From Lepraria neglecta (taxonomy: Eukaryota; Ascomycota; Lecanoromycetes; Lecanorales; Stereocaulaceae), in assembly GCA_033220425.1 (NCBI GenBank), contig CM065649.1:1302001-1366000 (forward strand): a DNA stretch of 64,000 nt, written 5' to 3'. The stretch's first letter is position 1. Every line of letters begins with the position of its first letter. The notes beneath the pieces are model-generated. The model saw nothing but the letters and a program-made list of their open reading frames with translations. It was not told where the DNA came from and made no database searches. The position numbers and the translations under genes are program-made. Shown here one piece after another: positions 26,318 to 37,798 of the stretch.

Positions 26318-28119
26318 TAAATATTATATAATACCTAAGTAATACTCGATATAGCAAAAAACAAGTAGGTATAGTAATAGCTCCGACCGCTGTACCTATA
26401 TAAGGAGTAATTATAATAACTCCCTCCGTCGATAAATCCGAGCTAATAGATATCTTATTAGGTAACGCTAGTCCGAGTTAGAATATTAAGTTGAATACCG
26501 AGTCGAATATCGAATCGAATACTAAGTCGAACGTTAAATCGAATACCCCGCTAGCTACTAAGATAGAACCTATTATTAATATAAAGGTATAGGCGGTAAA
26601 GGTTCACGCTATAACCTAGCGAATCAAGGAACTGTTAAAGATAGATAGTATCTTTATTAGTAATACCCTAGTACTGAATATAAAGGGTAAGACTAAGACT
26701 TTTAGTATACTAGTAGATAGTAGTACTAAAGTAAATATTATTAACCGTATAAGCGCCTAGAAGATAGGCTTACTAGTACTTGATACTAATATTAGGCTAA
26801 GTATAATCTATAGAGAGGCAGTAAAGATCTATAGGATATACTATATCGAATTCCAGTAAGAGGACGAATAAGGCCGAGTCTACTACTTTCAGGATACCTT
26901 TCTCGCTATAGATATTAATACCTAAATAATTCTTAGTATACTATAGCTAACTATAGCGAATCTAGACATTGATTAGGTTAAGAAGTTATTCCGGTAGAGG
27001 ATCTATACTACGGTAGTAGCTCTTACGACTACTTATCGAGTAGATATTATAGATCCGAAGGAGTTCGCTCGGCTTACTATTAGTAAGGAAGTATACTATT
27101 TTATTATATATATATATCAAGTAGTAAACGCTAATAAGCCCCCGGTCTATAGAGATCGTTATATATATATCGGTTAGGTAAGTAGTACTACTACTAAGAT
27201 AGTATAAATACCGCCGGAGTATAGCGAGTACTCTAACGTCTTTTCGGATAGTAGTACTATAGGGTTACTAGAGTACGGACCTATAGATTACGCTATCGAC
27301 CTTATAGATAAGTGATAGCCGCCCTATAGTCCTATCTATAACCTGAATAAGGTAGAGCTCGAGACCTTACGAGGCTATATTAAGAGTAACCTTGCTAACG
27401 GCTTTATATAGCTATCTATATTGCTGGCGGGGTTACTAATCCTCTTCGTATAAAAGTCCGGTAGAGGTCTGCGCTTCTATATAGACTATCGAGGACTGAA
27501 TATAATTATGATTAAGAATCGATACCCTCTTCCCCTCGTCGGAGAATCTATTAATCGCCTAGCTATAGCTAAGAGGTATACTTAATTGGATCTAACTGCT
27601 ATATATTACTACCTTCGTATTAAGAAGGGTAATAAGTAGAAGATTGCGTTTAGAATACGTTATAGTTACTTTAAGTACTAAGTCTTACTATTTAGGCTTA
27701 TAAATGCCCCTATAACGTTCTAAGCGTATATTAATCAAGTATTAGCCGAAAAGCTAGATATCTTTTATATTATTTACCTTAATAATATTCTTATTTATAC
27801 GCAAGATATTAGTACTAAGTATATTAAGGCTATAAAGTAGGTTCTAGACAAATTAAGATAGTATAGCCTATTTATTAATCCTTAGAAGTATCGTTTCGGT
27901 ATAGATAAGATATACTTCCTAGGCTATATTATCGCCTCTACAGGGGTGAGTATAGAGGAAGACCGTATCTAGTCAGTTAAGAACTGGCTAGAACTGAAAT
28001 CTATTCGAGAGATTCAGGTCTTCGTGGGCTTTGCGAATTTCTATTACAGGTTTATTAAGGGGTTTAGTTATATTACGGCTCCTCTAACGGAGTTAATAAA
28101 GATATTACTACCTAAAAGA

Positions 28120-28326
28120 GATATAGACTTATACGCTCGAGTAGTCTCTAATATATAGAGAAGTATAGATATTATATTTAGAGGTATAGTATAGAGGGAT
28201 ACAAATATTATATCTAAAGGTACCCTAGATATAGACTCGTACGCCCGAGTAGTCTTTAAAGGTATAGACTTGTACGCCTAAGTAGCCACTAAAGATATAG
28301 ACTTATATACCTAAGTAGTCTTTAAT
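28120..28326 (+). repeat. 33-bp repeats inside element A between RT and RNase H
   Basis: A unit like GATATAGACTTATACGC...GTAGTCT starts at 28120, 28228, 28261 and 28294; the last three are exactly 33 bp apart. The spacing keeps the frame, so the repeats would lengthen the linker between reverse transcriptase and RNase H. Confidence 0.7.
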
Positions 28327-30135
28327 ATATAGAGGGATATAATTACTATATCTAGAGGTATTAAGATAAACGAAAAGAGCTCTAAGAGTCTATTTATTCT
28401 TATACCTAAGGTAAAGAAGGCCTTTAAAGATTTAAAGATAGCTTTTACTACTATATCGATACTAAGATACTTTAACCTAGAACTACTAATACGGGTAGAG
28501 ACTAATATATCGGGCTATACTATTAGTAGTATCCTGAGTTAGTTATATAGCGAAGTTTAATACCTAGTAGTATACTACTTATATAAATAAATTCCGGTAG
28601 AGACCCGGTACGATACGTATAATAAAGAACTATTAGCTATTATCAAGTCATTTAAATACTAGCGCTACTACTACGAGGGTAGTAGGTATAAAACTTAGGT
28701 CTTAATAGATTATTATAATCTTAAGAGATTTATAAATACTATATAACCAAATAGTTATTAGATTCGTTAGGCGCAAGAACTAAGTCGCTATAACTTTACT
28801 ATCGAATATCGTTAGGGGAAATATAATCCCGCGGACCTACTAAATCGGATCCCTAACTACAAGTAGAATAATAGTATTACTGAACGAGAGAACTATTATC
28901 TACTTAATAAGCTGAAGTATACCCTATAAAGGTTCTATACTATAGGGCGGTCTACTTTTATAGCAGGCTACTTTTAGATACTTATTATCGGTACTAACGG
29001 GGTACCCGGTATATATAGATAGTAGGCCTAAATATAAGCTACTATTATAATCGAAGACCCTACGGGTAACTCTATTAAGGATTAGTCTTTTAATAATTAA
29101 CTCTCGAGGATAATTATATAAGGAATATTATAGAATAATTGAAGAAATCTATAATTAACTCTCTAAGCGGCCTAAGTAGCTAACCCTATAGTCTTACTAG
29201 AGGCAGACTATACTATAAGGGACGAATATATATTCCTAAGGTATTACGAGACGTTATTATAGAACGCTATTATAATAGTCCGCTAGTAGGCTATTTCGGT
29301 ACTAAGAAGACTTAAGTACTTATTTAATATAAGTACTTCTAGCTGAAGCTTACTAAGGATATAAGCGAATATATCGCTATATACTCTATATACGCTATAA
29401 CCAAATTGTTAAGGTATAAACCGTATAGCAAGTTAATACCCTTACTAGTCCCTACTTATAGATAGAAGGATATATTATTAGACTTCGTAACTGGGCTACC
29501 CCTATTGAAAGATTGGCGTAGGTATATATACGACTTGATCCTTATAATCGTGGACCGGCTTACAAAGATATTATATTATATAGCGGTAGATAAGACGCTC
29601 GACGCTAAGTAGTTCGCCTAGGTACTAATTAAGAACCTAGTTCGCTATTATAGATTACCGGATTCTATAGTAACAGACCGTAGATCGCTGTTTACCTCTT
29701 AGTTCTAGTCTAGCCTTGCGTATTTCCTAGGGGTAAGACGTCGCCTCTCGACAGCTTTTTACCCTTAGACCGATAGCTAGACTAAGCGACAGAATAGTAC
29801 TATAGAATAATACTTACGAGCGTTCGTCTACTGGGAGTAGGATAACTAGATATAGTAGTTATCTATAGCGGAGTTTACTTATAATAATATAAAGAACTCT
29901 ACTACTAGTATATCGCTATTCGAGGCTAACCTTGGCTATAGTCTAAGGATATCTTAGGACGAGGAAATTAATCCGAAATCTTATTCTTACGCTGTAGTTA
30001 ATAATATAAAACACTTATTTATACTAATAGGCGTGTATAAGGATACTATCTTGGCTATATAGTAATTATAAGCGGAGTTCGCTAATAGATATTAGAAGCT
30101 ACGAGACTATAAAGTTGGTAACCGCGTTTAGTTAA

Positions 30136-30586
30136 TATAATACCAACTATTATATTAGAAGGGTCTGTCTTATTAGTAAAGTTGTTCCGATATCTCCTAG
30201 TGCGCGGAGCGTCGGAGTAGGTCGGGATAATGTTCGACCGACTTGGCAGACGTCAGGAGCTAGGCTCTTAGTGGTACGTTAGCTGCCTAATAGCGGCTAT
30301 ACGTTACCCGCAGAGAGAAGCTTAAGGAGTAGTCTACCTACTTCTTTCCTAAAGATCCTTAGTAATTAGTTCTAATATAGAATTACCTATACTGTGCCAG
30401 TAATATAACCACTTCACGTCTTTGAATACCTTTATATATAGTAGCGTAGCAACAGCGAGAAGCTAAGCCGCAGTCCAACATCGTAGCGCTAGCAGGACGT
30501 AGTTCCTAGAGCGCAGCAATGGTCCGCTAGCGAGGAGTCTATCTTACAGAACGATAACGGCCCGCTAACGGGGAGTATATCTTATA
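30136..30586 (+). repeat. 5' LTR of element D
   Basis: 451 bp; starts TATAATACCA (RIP-changed TG) and ends ATCTTATA. Gapless partner of 34541-34991. Confidence 0.88.
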
Positions 30587-32849
30587 GTTCTAATTACTCT
30601 AACCTTTAAGGCCAAAGGCCCGGAGTAGGATATTATAGCAAGATAACCGCGCCTTTCAGAAGAACTAGAAATAGAAACTATACGCCCCGATGACGCGCCG
30701 GCAGCGGAGTCCTCGGACTCGACCCTTTTATCTCCGGTACTCTAGTAGAGGATTATCTAACTTAAGGTAGAAAACCAACGCTTATTAGAAGAAAAACGCG
30801 TCCGGGAGTTAGAAGCTCGGAACGCGGAGCTTCGACTAGGAGCTGACGCCGATATAGAAGACTTTAATAGGCTTAGCGATAGTAATACGCTATTAGTCTT
30901 ACTAGCGGTAAAGATAATATACCCTGAAAAGATATAACTCTATTATAGGAATAGCGAAGGAGAGTATATACGCTAGTTCGCCGATACCGAAATCAAATTC
31001 CTCCTAAGTCCTAAATATTTCACTACCGATAGGGCGAAGATCCTCTACTATATATAGTCCCTAGAAGGGGATATAGCGATATAGTAGCGCCAACACTTTC
31101 GGAAGGAATAGCTAGACGATTATTCTTTTAAGAACTTTTCTCAGTTCCTCTTAGATTTAGTAGTAGACCTAGTAAATCGCCGACTACTTACCTATAAGTG
31201 CTTAAATAGCGCTAAGTAATAGTAGGGACAGAAGGTTTCCGTCTTTAAAGCTTACCTAGAAGAACTAGAAAGCCGTATTACTCCCCTATTAGAAGAGTTC
31301 CGGGTAAATAGCTTTTTAACTAAACTCCGCCCTAAGTTAAAGTCTAAAATCCTAAGTACCGGTAGTATCCCGACGACGCGTAACGGTCTCTTAGTACTTG
31401 CGATTATACAGGAAAAGAACCTTAAGCGTTATTTATTAACGCCTAGGTCTAGTAGTAAGGGTAGGCCTTTAGAAGAACAGGTATTTAGTACTCCGACTAA
31501 GTCCGCTAGCGGAGAGCCGGCAGGATATCAGCGAGGTAGCAAGAAGAGACGAAATTCTAAGTCTTATCCAGTATCTAAGGCTAACCCTGAATATCGTAAT
31601 AATAATTATTATTATTACGGTAAGACGGGGTATTAGAAGCCAGAATGTCCCTATAGGGATGATCTAAGCTTTACTTCTACTAATTCGGTGTAGTTAGAGA
31701 AAGATAGTACCCCGCCGCTATCGAGTATATAGGGAAAGACCGACGAATAGAAGCTTTAGAACCTCTTTACCTTAAGGGACAAGTAATCCTCCCAGGTAGT
31801 CGACAGCCCTTTAAGGGGCTAGTTAACCCTAGGGCAATAACTAGCTTGGTCTCTCAGCGGTTCGTAGTGCAATATAATTATAGCTAGAGCATACTATCTT
31901 GCCGACGCCGGTATAACCGAGCGGGTAAGGCACTTTTTGTTATGGGGCGTTTTAGTTAAGCTATATAGCTACTAATAACTGGGGGCAAGAAAAGGAATAT
32001 AGTTCCTTATTCTATACTATAGACTAGGAGGGTCCCGACTTGATAATCGGGATGCCAGCGCTTTATAAGTCAGGTATTATAGTTAATACGCTGGCGCGCT
32101 AATAGCGGTACCAAATAAATCCTAGGCTAATATAGCTAGATAGACTGACCGAATTTAGTAAAGTTTTATAATAGGAATAGAAAGTATTCGCTATAGTTTA
32201 CGCTAGCGCCGTAATAGCGGAGTAACCTCGGACTAATAAGTTCGATATAACCCTTCCTCCTGAATTACGGGAGTATAAAGATATCTTCTTAAGTAAGAAA
32301 GTAGGGATCTTACCTGAATAAAAGTAGGGAGACTACGCTATTAAGTTAGACGGTAGGGAGCCACCTTATAGTCCTATCTATACTCTATTAAGAATAGAGC
32401 TGACGGAGCTTCAGCGGTACCTTAATAATACACTAGGAAAGAAGTAGATTCGCTACTCCGTTTCGCCGGTAGGAGTACCTATACTTTTCATACCGAAGAA
32501 GGATAGGGGGCTACGTCTTTACGTGGATTATCGAGGGTTAAATACGGTAACGATTAAGAATCAGTACCTATTGCCCCTAAATACGGAGACGCTAGACCGC
32601 TTAAGCGGTACTAAAATATTCTCGAAGTTAGACCTTAGGAATATATATTACCGTATCCGAATTCAGCGTAGTAATGAATAGAAGATAGTATTCCGTACGC
32701 GTTACGGTTACTTTAAATATCTTATTATACTATTTAGGTTAGCGAATACCCCTGCCACTTTCTAAGCGTATATTAATCAGGCCTTTATAGGCCTAGTTGA
32801 TATAATATATATAGTATATTTGGATAATATCTTGGTTTTTGCGGGATAC

Positions 32850-34200
32850 GGTTATAACCCCGAAATTCATTGGGAAGCCGGGGACGATTCCCTAAGGGAG
32901 GAGATACTATTAGTAAGTACGATAAGTATACAGGACACGGAAGGAAGCGTAGGAGAAAGTTATCTTGATTAGATATAATCTAAGAGGACCGAGCCTGGAA
33001 AGTTAGTATAAGCGGTAGTAGCGGAGCGATATCGCTTACCCTCTTAGCTGCTTTTATAGCTCTCTGCCTCTCTTTTCTCTTCTCCCTCCTCGCCGCCCTC
33101 CTCTCCTCTATCCTCCTCTCCTCCCGCTCCTCTACTATAGTACCCCGAACGACGTCGCTCCGAGGTTAGCTTATAGGCAGCTACACAACTTAGTATATAG
33201 CCGTAGTATACGATACGCTGGAGCTTACCTCTTCCTCTACCTCTTCTTCTTCCTCTACCTCCTCTTTATTATCCTCCCTACTTTCCCTAAACCCCTTCTA
33301 TTCCTCTTCCTCTTCCTCTTCTTCCTTATTACTCTCCTCCTCCGCTATACTCGCCTCTATACTTACAATATATAACCCTTCTACCTTATCCTAGAAAAAA
33401 TCAGTCGGTATATACGTAGCGTATAAGGCGTATAAGCAGAGTTAAGGAAAGTAGTATAATAGAAGGATAGAGAAGGAAAGAATAGAATATAGCTTACCTC
33501 CTGCGGCGAGTTAGCAGAGTTAACTTATAGATTCGGATATCTTACTAATACCCGTACCCTCCCCTCCAGGTCGGCCACCTACCGAGCCAACCGATTGCCC
33601 GACGTGGCGGGGGTTATACCGTGGTCCTTGCGCTACTAGGTAACCTGCCGAAGCAGGTCCCCAATACGCTGGACCAACGGGCGTGACACGCCCGCTACCG
33701 CTATACCACTAGCCGACTCAGCGGCGAGTACCCGGACCTCTATCCTAAACTCTGGTAGTATCTTTAACGTCAGCAGGACGCAAGTAGAATATTAAGTAAT
33801 ACCCATACTATAATACAACGGTTCACTCTATATTATACCCCCTTGCACTGAGTATAAGGAGATACCAGCCTATAGTAGTACTAGACTTGTACCCGAAGGC
33901 ACGGTCTACACGGAAGGTCCGCCACTGCGAATATTAGTAGCGCCCCGATAACAGAGCTCTTACACATTGAATTATACTTACTTCTACTACTACTACTATT
34001 ATTAACTATTAAACCATTAATATCATTTTATAGCGACTCCGTAATAGCTCTACTTACTTAGGAATCGAGAGTCGTTATAACGAGATAATCTATTATTAAT
34101 CAGATTCTATACCTACCAAAGGAATATCAGATTATAGGGTATATACTATAAGTAGTAGGAGTTACAAAAGAAGAAAGTAAAAGGGGAATCCGCAGGGTTT
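32850..34200 (-). other. Element D accessory region with antisense coding character
   Basis: Downstream of the reverse transcriptase the plus strand has a long CT-rich tract (about 33050-33350) that on the minus strand reads as acidic (Glu-rich) and then basic (Arg-rich) low complexity; further right, 33540-33800 on the minus strand looks like ordinary protein-coding sequence with a leucine/valine heptad-like pattern. No known domain is visible. It may be captured host sequence or an extra antisense gene of the element; it is broken. Confidence 0.4.
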
Positions 34201-34205
34201 TAATA

Positions 34206-34341
34206 TAGCGACAGCGGTTAGCCAGTACTATATAAGATTCACTTCAAAATAAATTCACCTCGTAATTTCGTCATAGCGACAGCGGTTAGCCAATATTACG
34301 CAACATTCACTTCGAAACAAATTCACCTCGTAATTTCGTCA
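34206..34341 (+). repeat. 68-bp tandem duplication near the 3' end of element D
   Basis: Two copies start TAGCGACAGCGGTTAGCC at 34206 and 34274, 68 bp apart, with transition differences only in part of the unit. Confidence 0.85.
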
Positions 34342-34540
34342 TTTCGATAGTAGATATACTCGCGTTATCTCAGAGCTGTATAAAGTAGAGACTCTTTTCC
34401 CTCCTTTTTCCTATTGGGTTTTAGAAGGTTTTTAATAAGCTCTACCTACTAACTATTAAGCCTCTCTACTACGTGCACACCGCGAAGGCGCGCCGCTGCA
34501 GCTTTGTACTAGAGGGCCAGTACTTAAGGGGGGAGATAAT

Positions 34541-34991
34541 TATAATGCCAACTATTATATTAGAAGGGTCTGTCTTATTAGTAAAGTTATTCTGATATCT
34601 TCTAGTACGCAGAGCGCCAGAGTAGGTCGGGATAATATTCGACCGACTTGGCAGACGTTAGGAGCTAGGCTCTTAGTAGTACGTTAGCTGCCTAATAGCG
34701 ACTATACGTTACCCGCAGAGAGAAGCTTAAGGAGCGGTCTATCCACTTCTTTCCTGAGGATCCTTAGTAATTAGTTCTAATACAGAATCACCTATACTAT
34801 ACTAGTAATATAACCACTTTACGTCTTTGAATACCTTTGTATATAGTAGCGTAGCAATAGCGAGAAGCTGAGCCGTAGTCTAACATCGTAGCGCTAGCGG
34901 GACGCAGTTCCTAGAGCGCAGTAACGGTCCGCTAGCGAGGAGTCTATCTTACGAAACGATAACGGCCCGCTGACGGGGAGTATACCTTATA
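34541..34991 (+). repeat. 3' LTR of element D
   Basis: 451 bp, preceded by a polypurine tract (AAGGGGGGAGA) and followed directly by the GTTAA duplication. Confidence 0.88.
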
Positions 34992-35841
34992 GTTAAATAC
35001 TAAGTATATAAAGATAAAGCGAAATAGGAAGCTAGAGTTCAAGAAATTCGGTCCATTCCTTATTATAGACGTTATTAGCTTATAGTTATACTAACTAAAG
35101 CTACCGGATAGCTAGCGAATTCATAACGTATTCTATATATCCTTACTAGAAAAGGACTCTTTAAAGTAGAGGGAGATAAGCTAAAGCCTAGAGGATATAG
35201 AATTCGATAAAGGCGATATATAGGACTATATTGTCGCTAGCGTTATAGATAGCGTAATTTTCGAACCCGGTAAGGATAGTAAGGCAGGAGGCCTATACTA
35301 TTAAATCTATTAGGAAGGTTATCCTAATTTAGAGGATACTTAGGAACCCTTCGAGGGGGTCTCTTATCTATAGAAGCTATTAGGAAAGTTTTATAAGGAA
35401 TACCCTAATAGGCCTATAGTAGAATCGGTAGCTACCGGAAGGAGGCTATAACGATATATTCTAAAGAGATCTATATCTACGAATAAGGGTAAGGGTGGAA
35501 GAAAGCGTTAATATCCGTAGCGATACTATAAACGATAGTACTCTTTTATCTATTTTCCTACCTACTAGGGAGGTTTTTATAGTTTTAATAAGACTAAAGC
35601 GTCGTGTAAGACAGAAGGATTGAAGTTCGAAAGATATTAATCTAACTAATCGACTCGGACTTCGAGTCGGATCTCGTCTGCTTAGTAGTCGTCTGATAAT
35701 TACTAGCGTATCAGTATAATATCTATATAATAGGGTACCGGCGTACTGTAAAGCTACTCCGGTAGGGGTAGCTAATTACTATTGTTCTTCTTCCTACGCC
35801 TACTACCTTATAGGAGCTCGTCTTGGAAAAGGGAGGATAAT

Positions 35842-36067
35842 TATAAAGGCCGACCATAGAGATACTAGACTAGGTTCGGGAGACTATCCCTCTAGTACGG
35901 CTATATAATAGTATAAGTCGTATAGTAGATCGGCTTGATGCGAGGGTGCAATCTCCCTCGATAAATATGTTGTCTCTGAGGACTCCTACCTGAATTCCTC
36001 AGGATTCAGTCTATCTAGTAGCAAATCCATCAGTTGTATCAGTTACGCATGCCTAGACCCCGTTACA
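35842..36067 (+). repeat. Right LTR of element A (226 bp)
   Basis: Begins TATAAAGGCC and ends CCCCGTTACA; a purine-rich tract (AAAAGGGAGGATAA) lies just upstream, fixing plus orientation. Confidence 0.88.
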
Positions 36068-36343
36068 TAAAGCTCGTCAAGGAGCTACCTTACTATCCTT
36101 TTTTAGCGGCGGTAGACGCTTCTCAGCCTGCTCAGGTACCTAGGGTAGCTTCAGCACTAGCCGTCTAGATGGGGGGCCTGGCGGGTTAAGGGTCAGACGT
36201 CCAGGTGTCTAAGGGGCAGCAGCAGCAGTAGCAGGGGTAGGAGGCTTCAGGGTTAGACGGCGAGGTGTCTGGGCGACAGTAGGCTCTCTATCGACGGCAG
36301 CAGGCCTGTCAAACGTACTGGAACGACGCTTTCTAGGGCCCAT
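36068..36343 (-). pseudogene. Broken Pro/Arg-rich ORF start cut by element A
   Basis: From the ATG at 36343 the minus strand reads MGPRKRRSSTFDRPAAVDRE and continues as a Pro/Ala/Leu-rich tract with two repeats around TPRRLTLKPP / TPGRLTLNPP, interrupted by in-frame stops at RIP-type positions and ending at the right LTR of A. It may be the N-terminal part of a DNA-transposon protein; I do not recognise the family. Element A appears to have inserted into it. Confidence 0.35.
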
Positions 36344-36555
36344 AGCGACAGCGACAGTAAGGTCTACAGTCTACGAGCGCGGGGGGAGGCAAAACACTAT
36401 ATATGGGGTACTGGCGGCTTCATCTTTGCCGTTTTAGGAAGACTACATGAGCACTACTGCAGAGACAACGCAGCACTTTCTATATACCTCTTCTGCCACC
36501 AAAATTTGGAGTGTTGTAGGGTACCCCAAAAGTACCTTAGCGTTCCCGCCAATGG
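36344..36555. other. Upstream flank of the broken ORF
   Basis: About 210 bp with no ORF. It includes a short inverted motif GGTACCCCAAAAGTACC near 36518-36534, which may be a transposon terminal repeat. Confidence 0.3.
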
Positions 36556-37055
36556 TTCTGAAATCTACGGTATTCTCGGGACGAGAATTCTAGAGGGGAG
36601 CTAATGTTACGAGCCAAGGATATACTGGGGCGCACCAACCGTCACAGGCTTGGCAGAGGGATGGTTCAAACGAATCGATGTTCGACTCGGACATGGTTCA
36701 AACGAATCGGTATTCGACTCAGACATGGTTCAAACGAATCGGTGTTCGACTCGGACATGGTTCAAACGAATCGTTGTTCGACTCGTTTGAACATGAAGGC
36801 TTGGCGTGGATTTCCTATTGCTATATATGCAGAGCACTGCTCACCACTTGGAGCATCGTGCTCAACTTCTTGACTATTCATTGTTACCTACAGGCGATAG
36901 ATCTCTTAGGCTAGGCACTGAACATATATCATCTGATCATATACCAGACCCGCTTAGTATCACTTGAAGCCTGCTTTATACTCTTGTGTGGTTCCACCTC
37001 CATCCCCATTGAGAATCAATCTATAATACGATACCGGTACGCACGGTTCGTAACA
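36556..37055 (+). mobile_element. E1: 3' fragment of an LTR retrotransposon (tail plus one LTR)
   Basis: The segment CTCGGGACGAGAA...GGGGAGCTAA matches the internal 3' end and polypurine tract seen in C and F. It is followed by a 451-bp LTR (36605-37055) that starts TGTTACGAGC and ends TTCGTAACA. Its downstream half is related to the LTR at 53310-53825. The rest of the element is missing. It is markedly less RIP-changed than B, C and F. Confidence 0.75.
36661..36790 (+). repeat. 32-bp minisatellite in the E1 LTR
   Basis: ATGGTTCAAACGAATCG recurs at 36661, 36693, 36725 and 36757, each 32 bp apart, with single-base variants between copies. Confidence 0.88.
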
Positions 37056-37189
37056 AGAAGATAGATACATGAAGCCTGCGCGTCTTGGAGACGCGCCAAG
37101 CCGCTAGCCATGAGCGATGATCGAACGTTCGACAACCATGCTCCATACTCCGCATATCGGTATGAACAGTAAGCAATGGCCAAGCCGTG

Positions 37190-37310
37190 ACACGTAGTCC
37201 GACATGGTAGCGCCAGCAGGACGCAGTTCCCAGGGCGCAGCAACGGTCCGCCAGCGAGGAGCCTATCTCACAGAGCGATAACGGCCTGCTGACGGGGAGC
37301 ATACCTCACA
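37190..37310 (+). repeat. D-like LTR fragment, little RIP
   Basis: About 121 bp match the 3' part of the element D LTR (GCCAGCAGGACGCAGTTCC...), ending CATACCTCACA where D has CATACCTTATA. The sites that are T or A in D are mostly C or G here, so this piece shows the family before most mutation. Confidence 0.75.
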
Positions 37311-37554
37311 AGTCGCCTTCGGAGACTTCAGATCCCCCTTGAGATGTACTCTGCGAATCCCCGATTGAATCGTCTCCGTCCCCATCCTCGTCCTCATCTT
37401 CAGAATCTTGCGTTAGGTCGATGAATTTTCTTGCTGTGTTATGGGTGATTGTTCGGTTCCTCGAGGACGATGAGGGGTTGCCATTGGCTCCTACACGACT
37501 TGACATGCCGGATCGGGGCCAGGAAATTTTGTATAAACTGTAGTGTGTCAACAA
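37306..37554 (-). pseudogene. Gene fragment with SUMO-interaction-like motif, ended by an LTR
   Basis: An open frame with an in-frame ATG at about 37506 (MSSRVGANGNPSSSSRNRT...) contains FIDLTQDSEDEDEDG, a hydrophobic IDLT core followed by acidic residues, as in SUMO-interacting motifs, and then a Ser/Gly/Asp-rich tail. The stop codon lies inside the D-like LTR fragment (LTR end at 37310), so the original C-terminus has probably been lost. Parent family unknown. Confidence 0.4.
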
Positions 37555-37798
37555 CCTTGTGAAAGAAGACCGCAGAGAAATAAGCTTCGCTTTTGACGCG
37601 TTGATTGGTCATTATTGTTTGCTTAGTAATGTATATTTGATGTCCGACTGGCTTGCTAAGGGGCCCTACAGGACATTAAGGTATTCGAAGCTAGGGCTAG
37701 AGCTGTTTTAGCGCAAACGAAGACTTTTAATTATCAATCTCCATGATCTATAGTACAATTGCGCTGGTTTTGCATCCATCCTTATCATGACAGCTACT

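Larger units (their letters stand above)
30136..34991 (+). mobile_element. Element D: broken, integrase-lacking Ty3/gypsy-like element, inserted in A
   Basis: 4,856 bp with a perfect target duplication GTTAA (30131-30135 and 34992-34996) and paired 451-bp LTRs. Gag-like sequence runs from about 30640 with a zinc-knuckle-like segment near 31600-31660; protease-like sequence follows; reverse transcriptase is recognisable at about 32330-32840. After that I find no RNase H or integrase. The remaining roughly 1.7 kb holds GC-richer sequence with antisense coding character, a 68-bp tandem repeat and the polypurine tract. It is therefore probably a non-autonomous derivative, broken at many points. 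Confidence 0.85.
11553..36067 (+). mobile_element. Element A: broken Ty3/gypsy-like LTR retrotransposon, host of three insertions
   Basis: Two 226-bp LTRs in direct orientation bound the element; they differ almost only by G/A and C/T. Without the three inserted elements B, C and D and their TSD copies it would be about 6.5 kb. Recognisable parts on the plus strand: a gag region (11779-12337 and 18921-19772) with a decayed zinc-knuckle segment, reverse transcriptase around 27450-27950, RNase H around 28420-28900, integrase from about 29200, and an integrase C-terminal region at about 34997-35650. A purine-rich tract precedes the right LTR. No matching 5-bp target duplication is visible outside it. 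It is heavily RIP-mutated with dozens of breaks, and it is the oldest member of the nest because the others lie within it. Confidence 0.85.
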
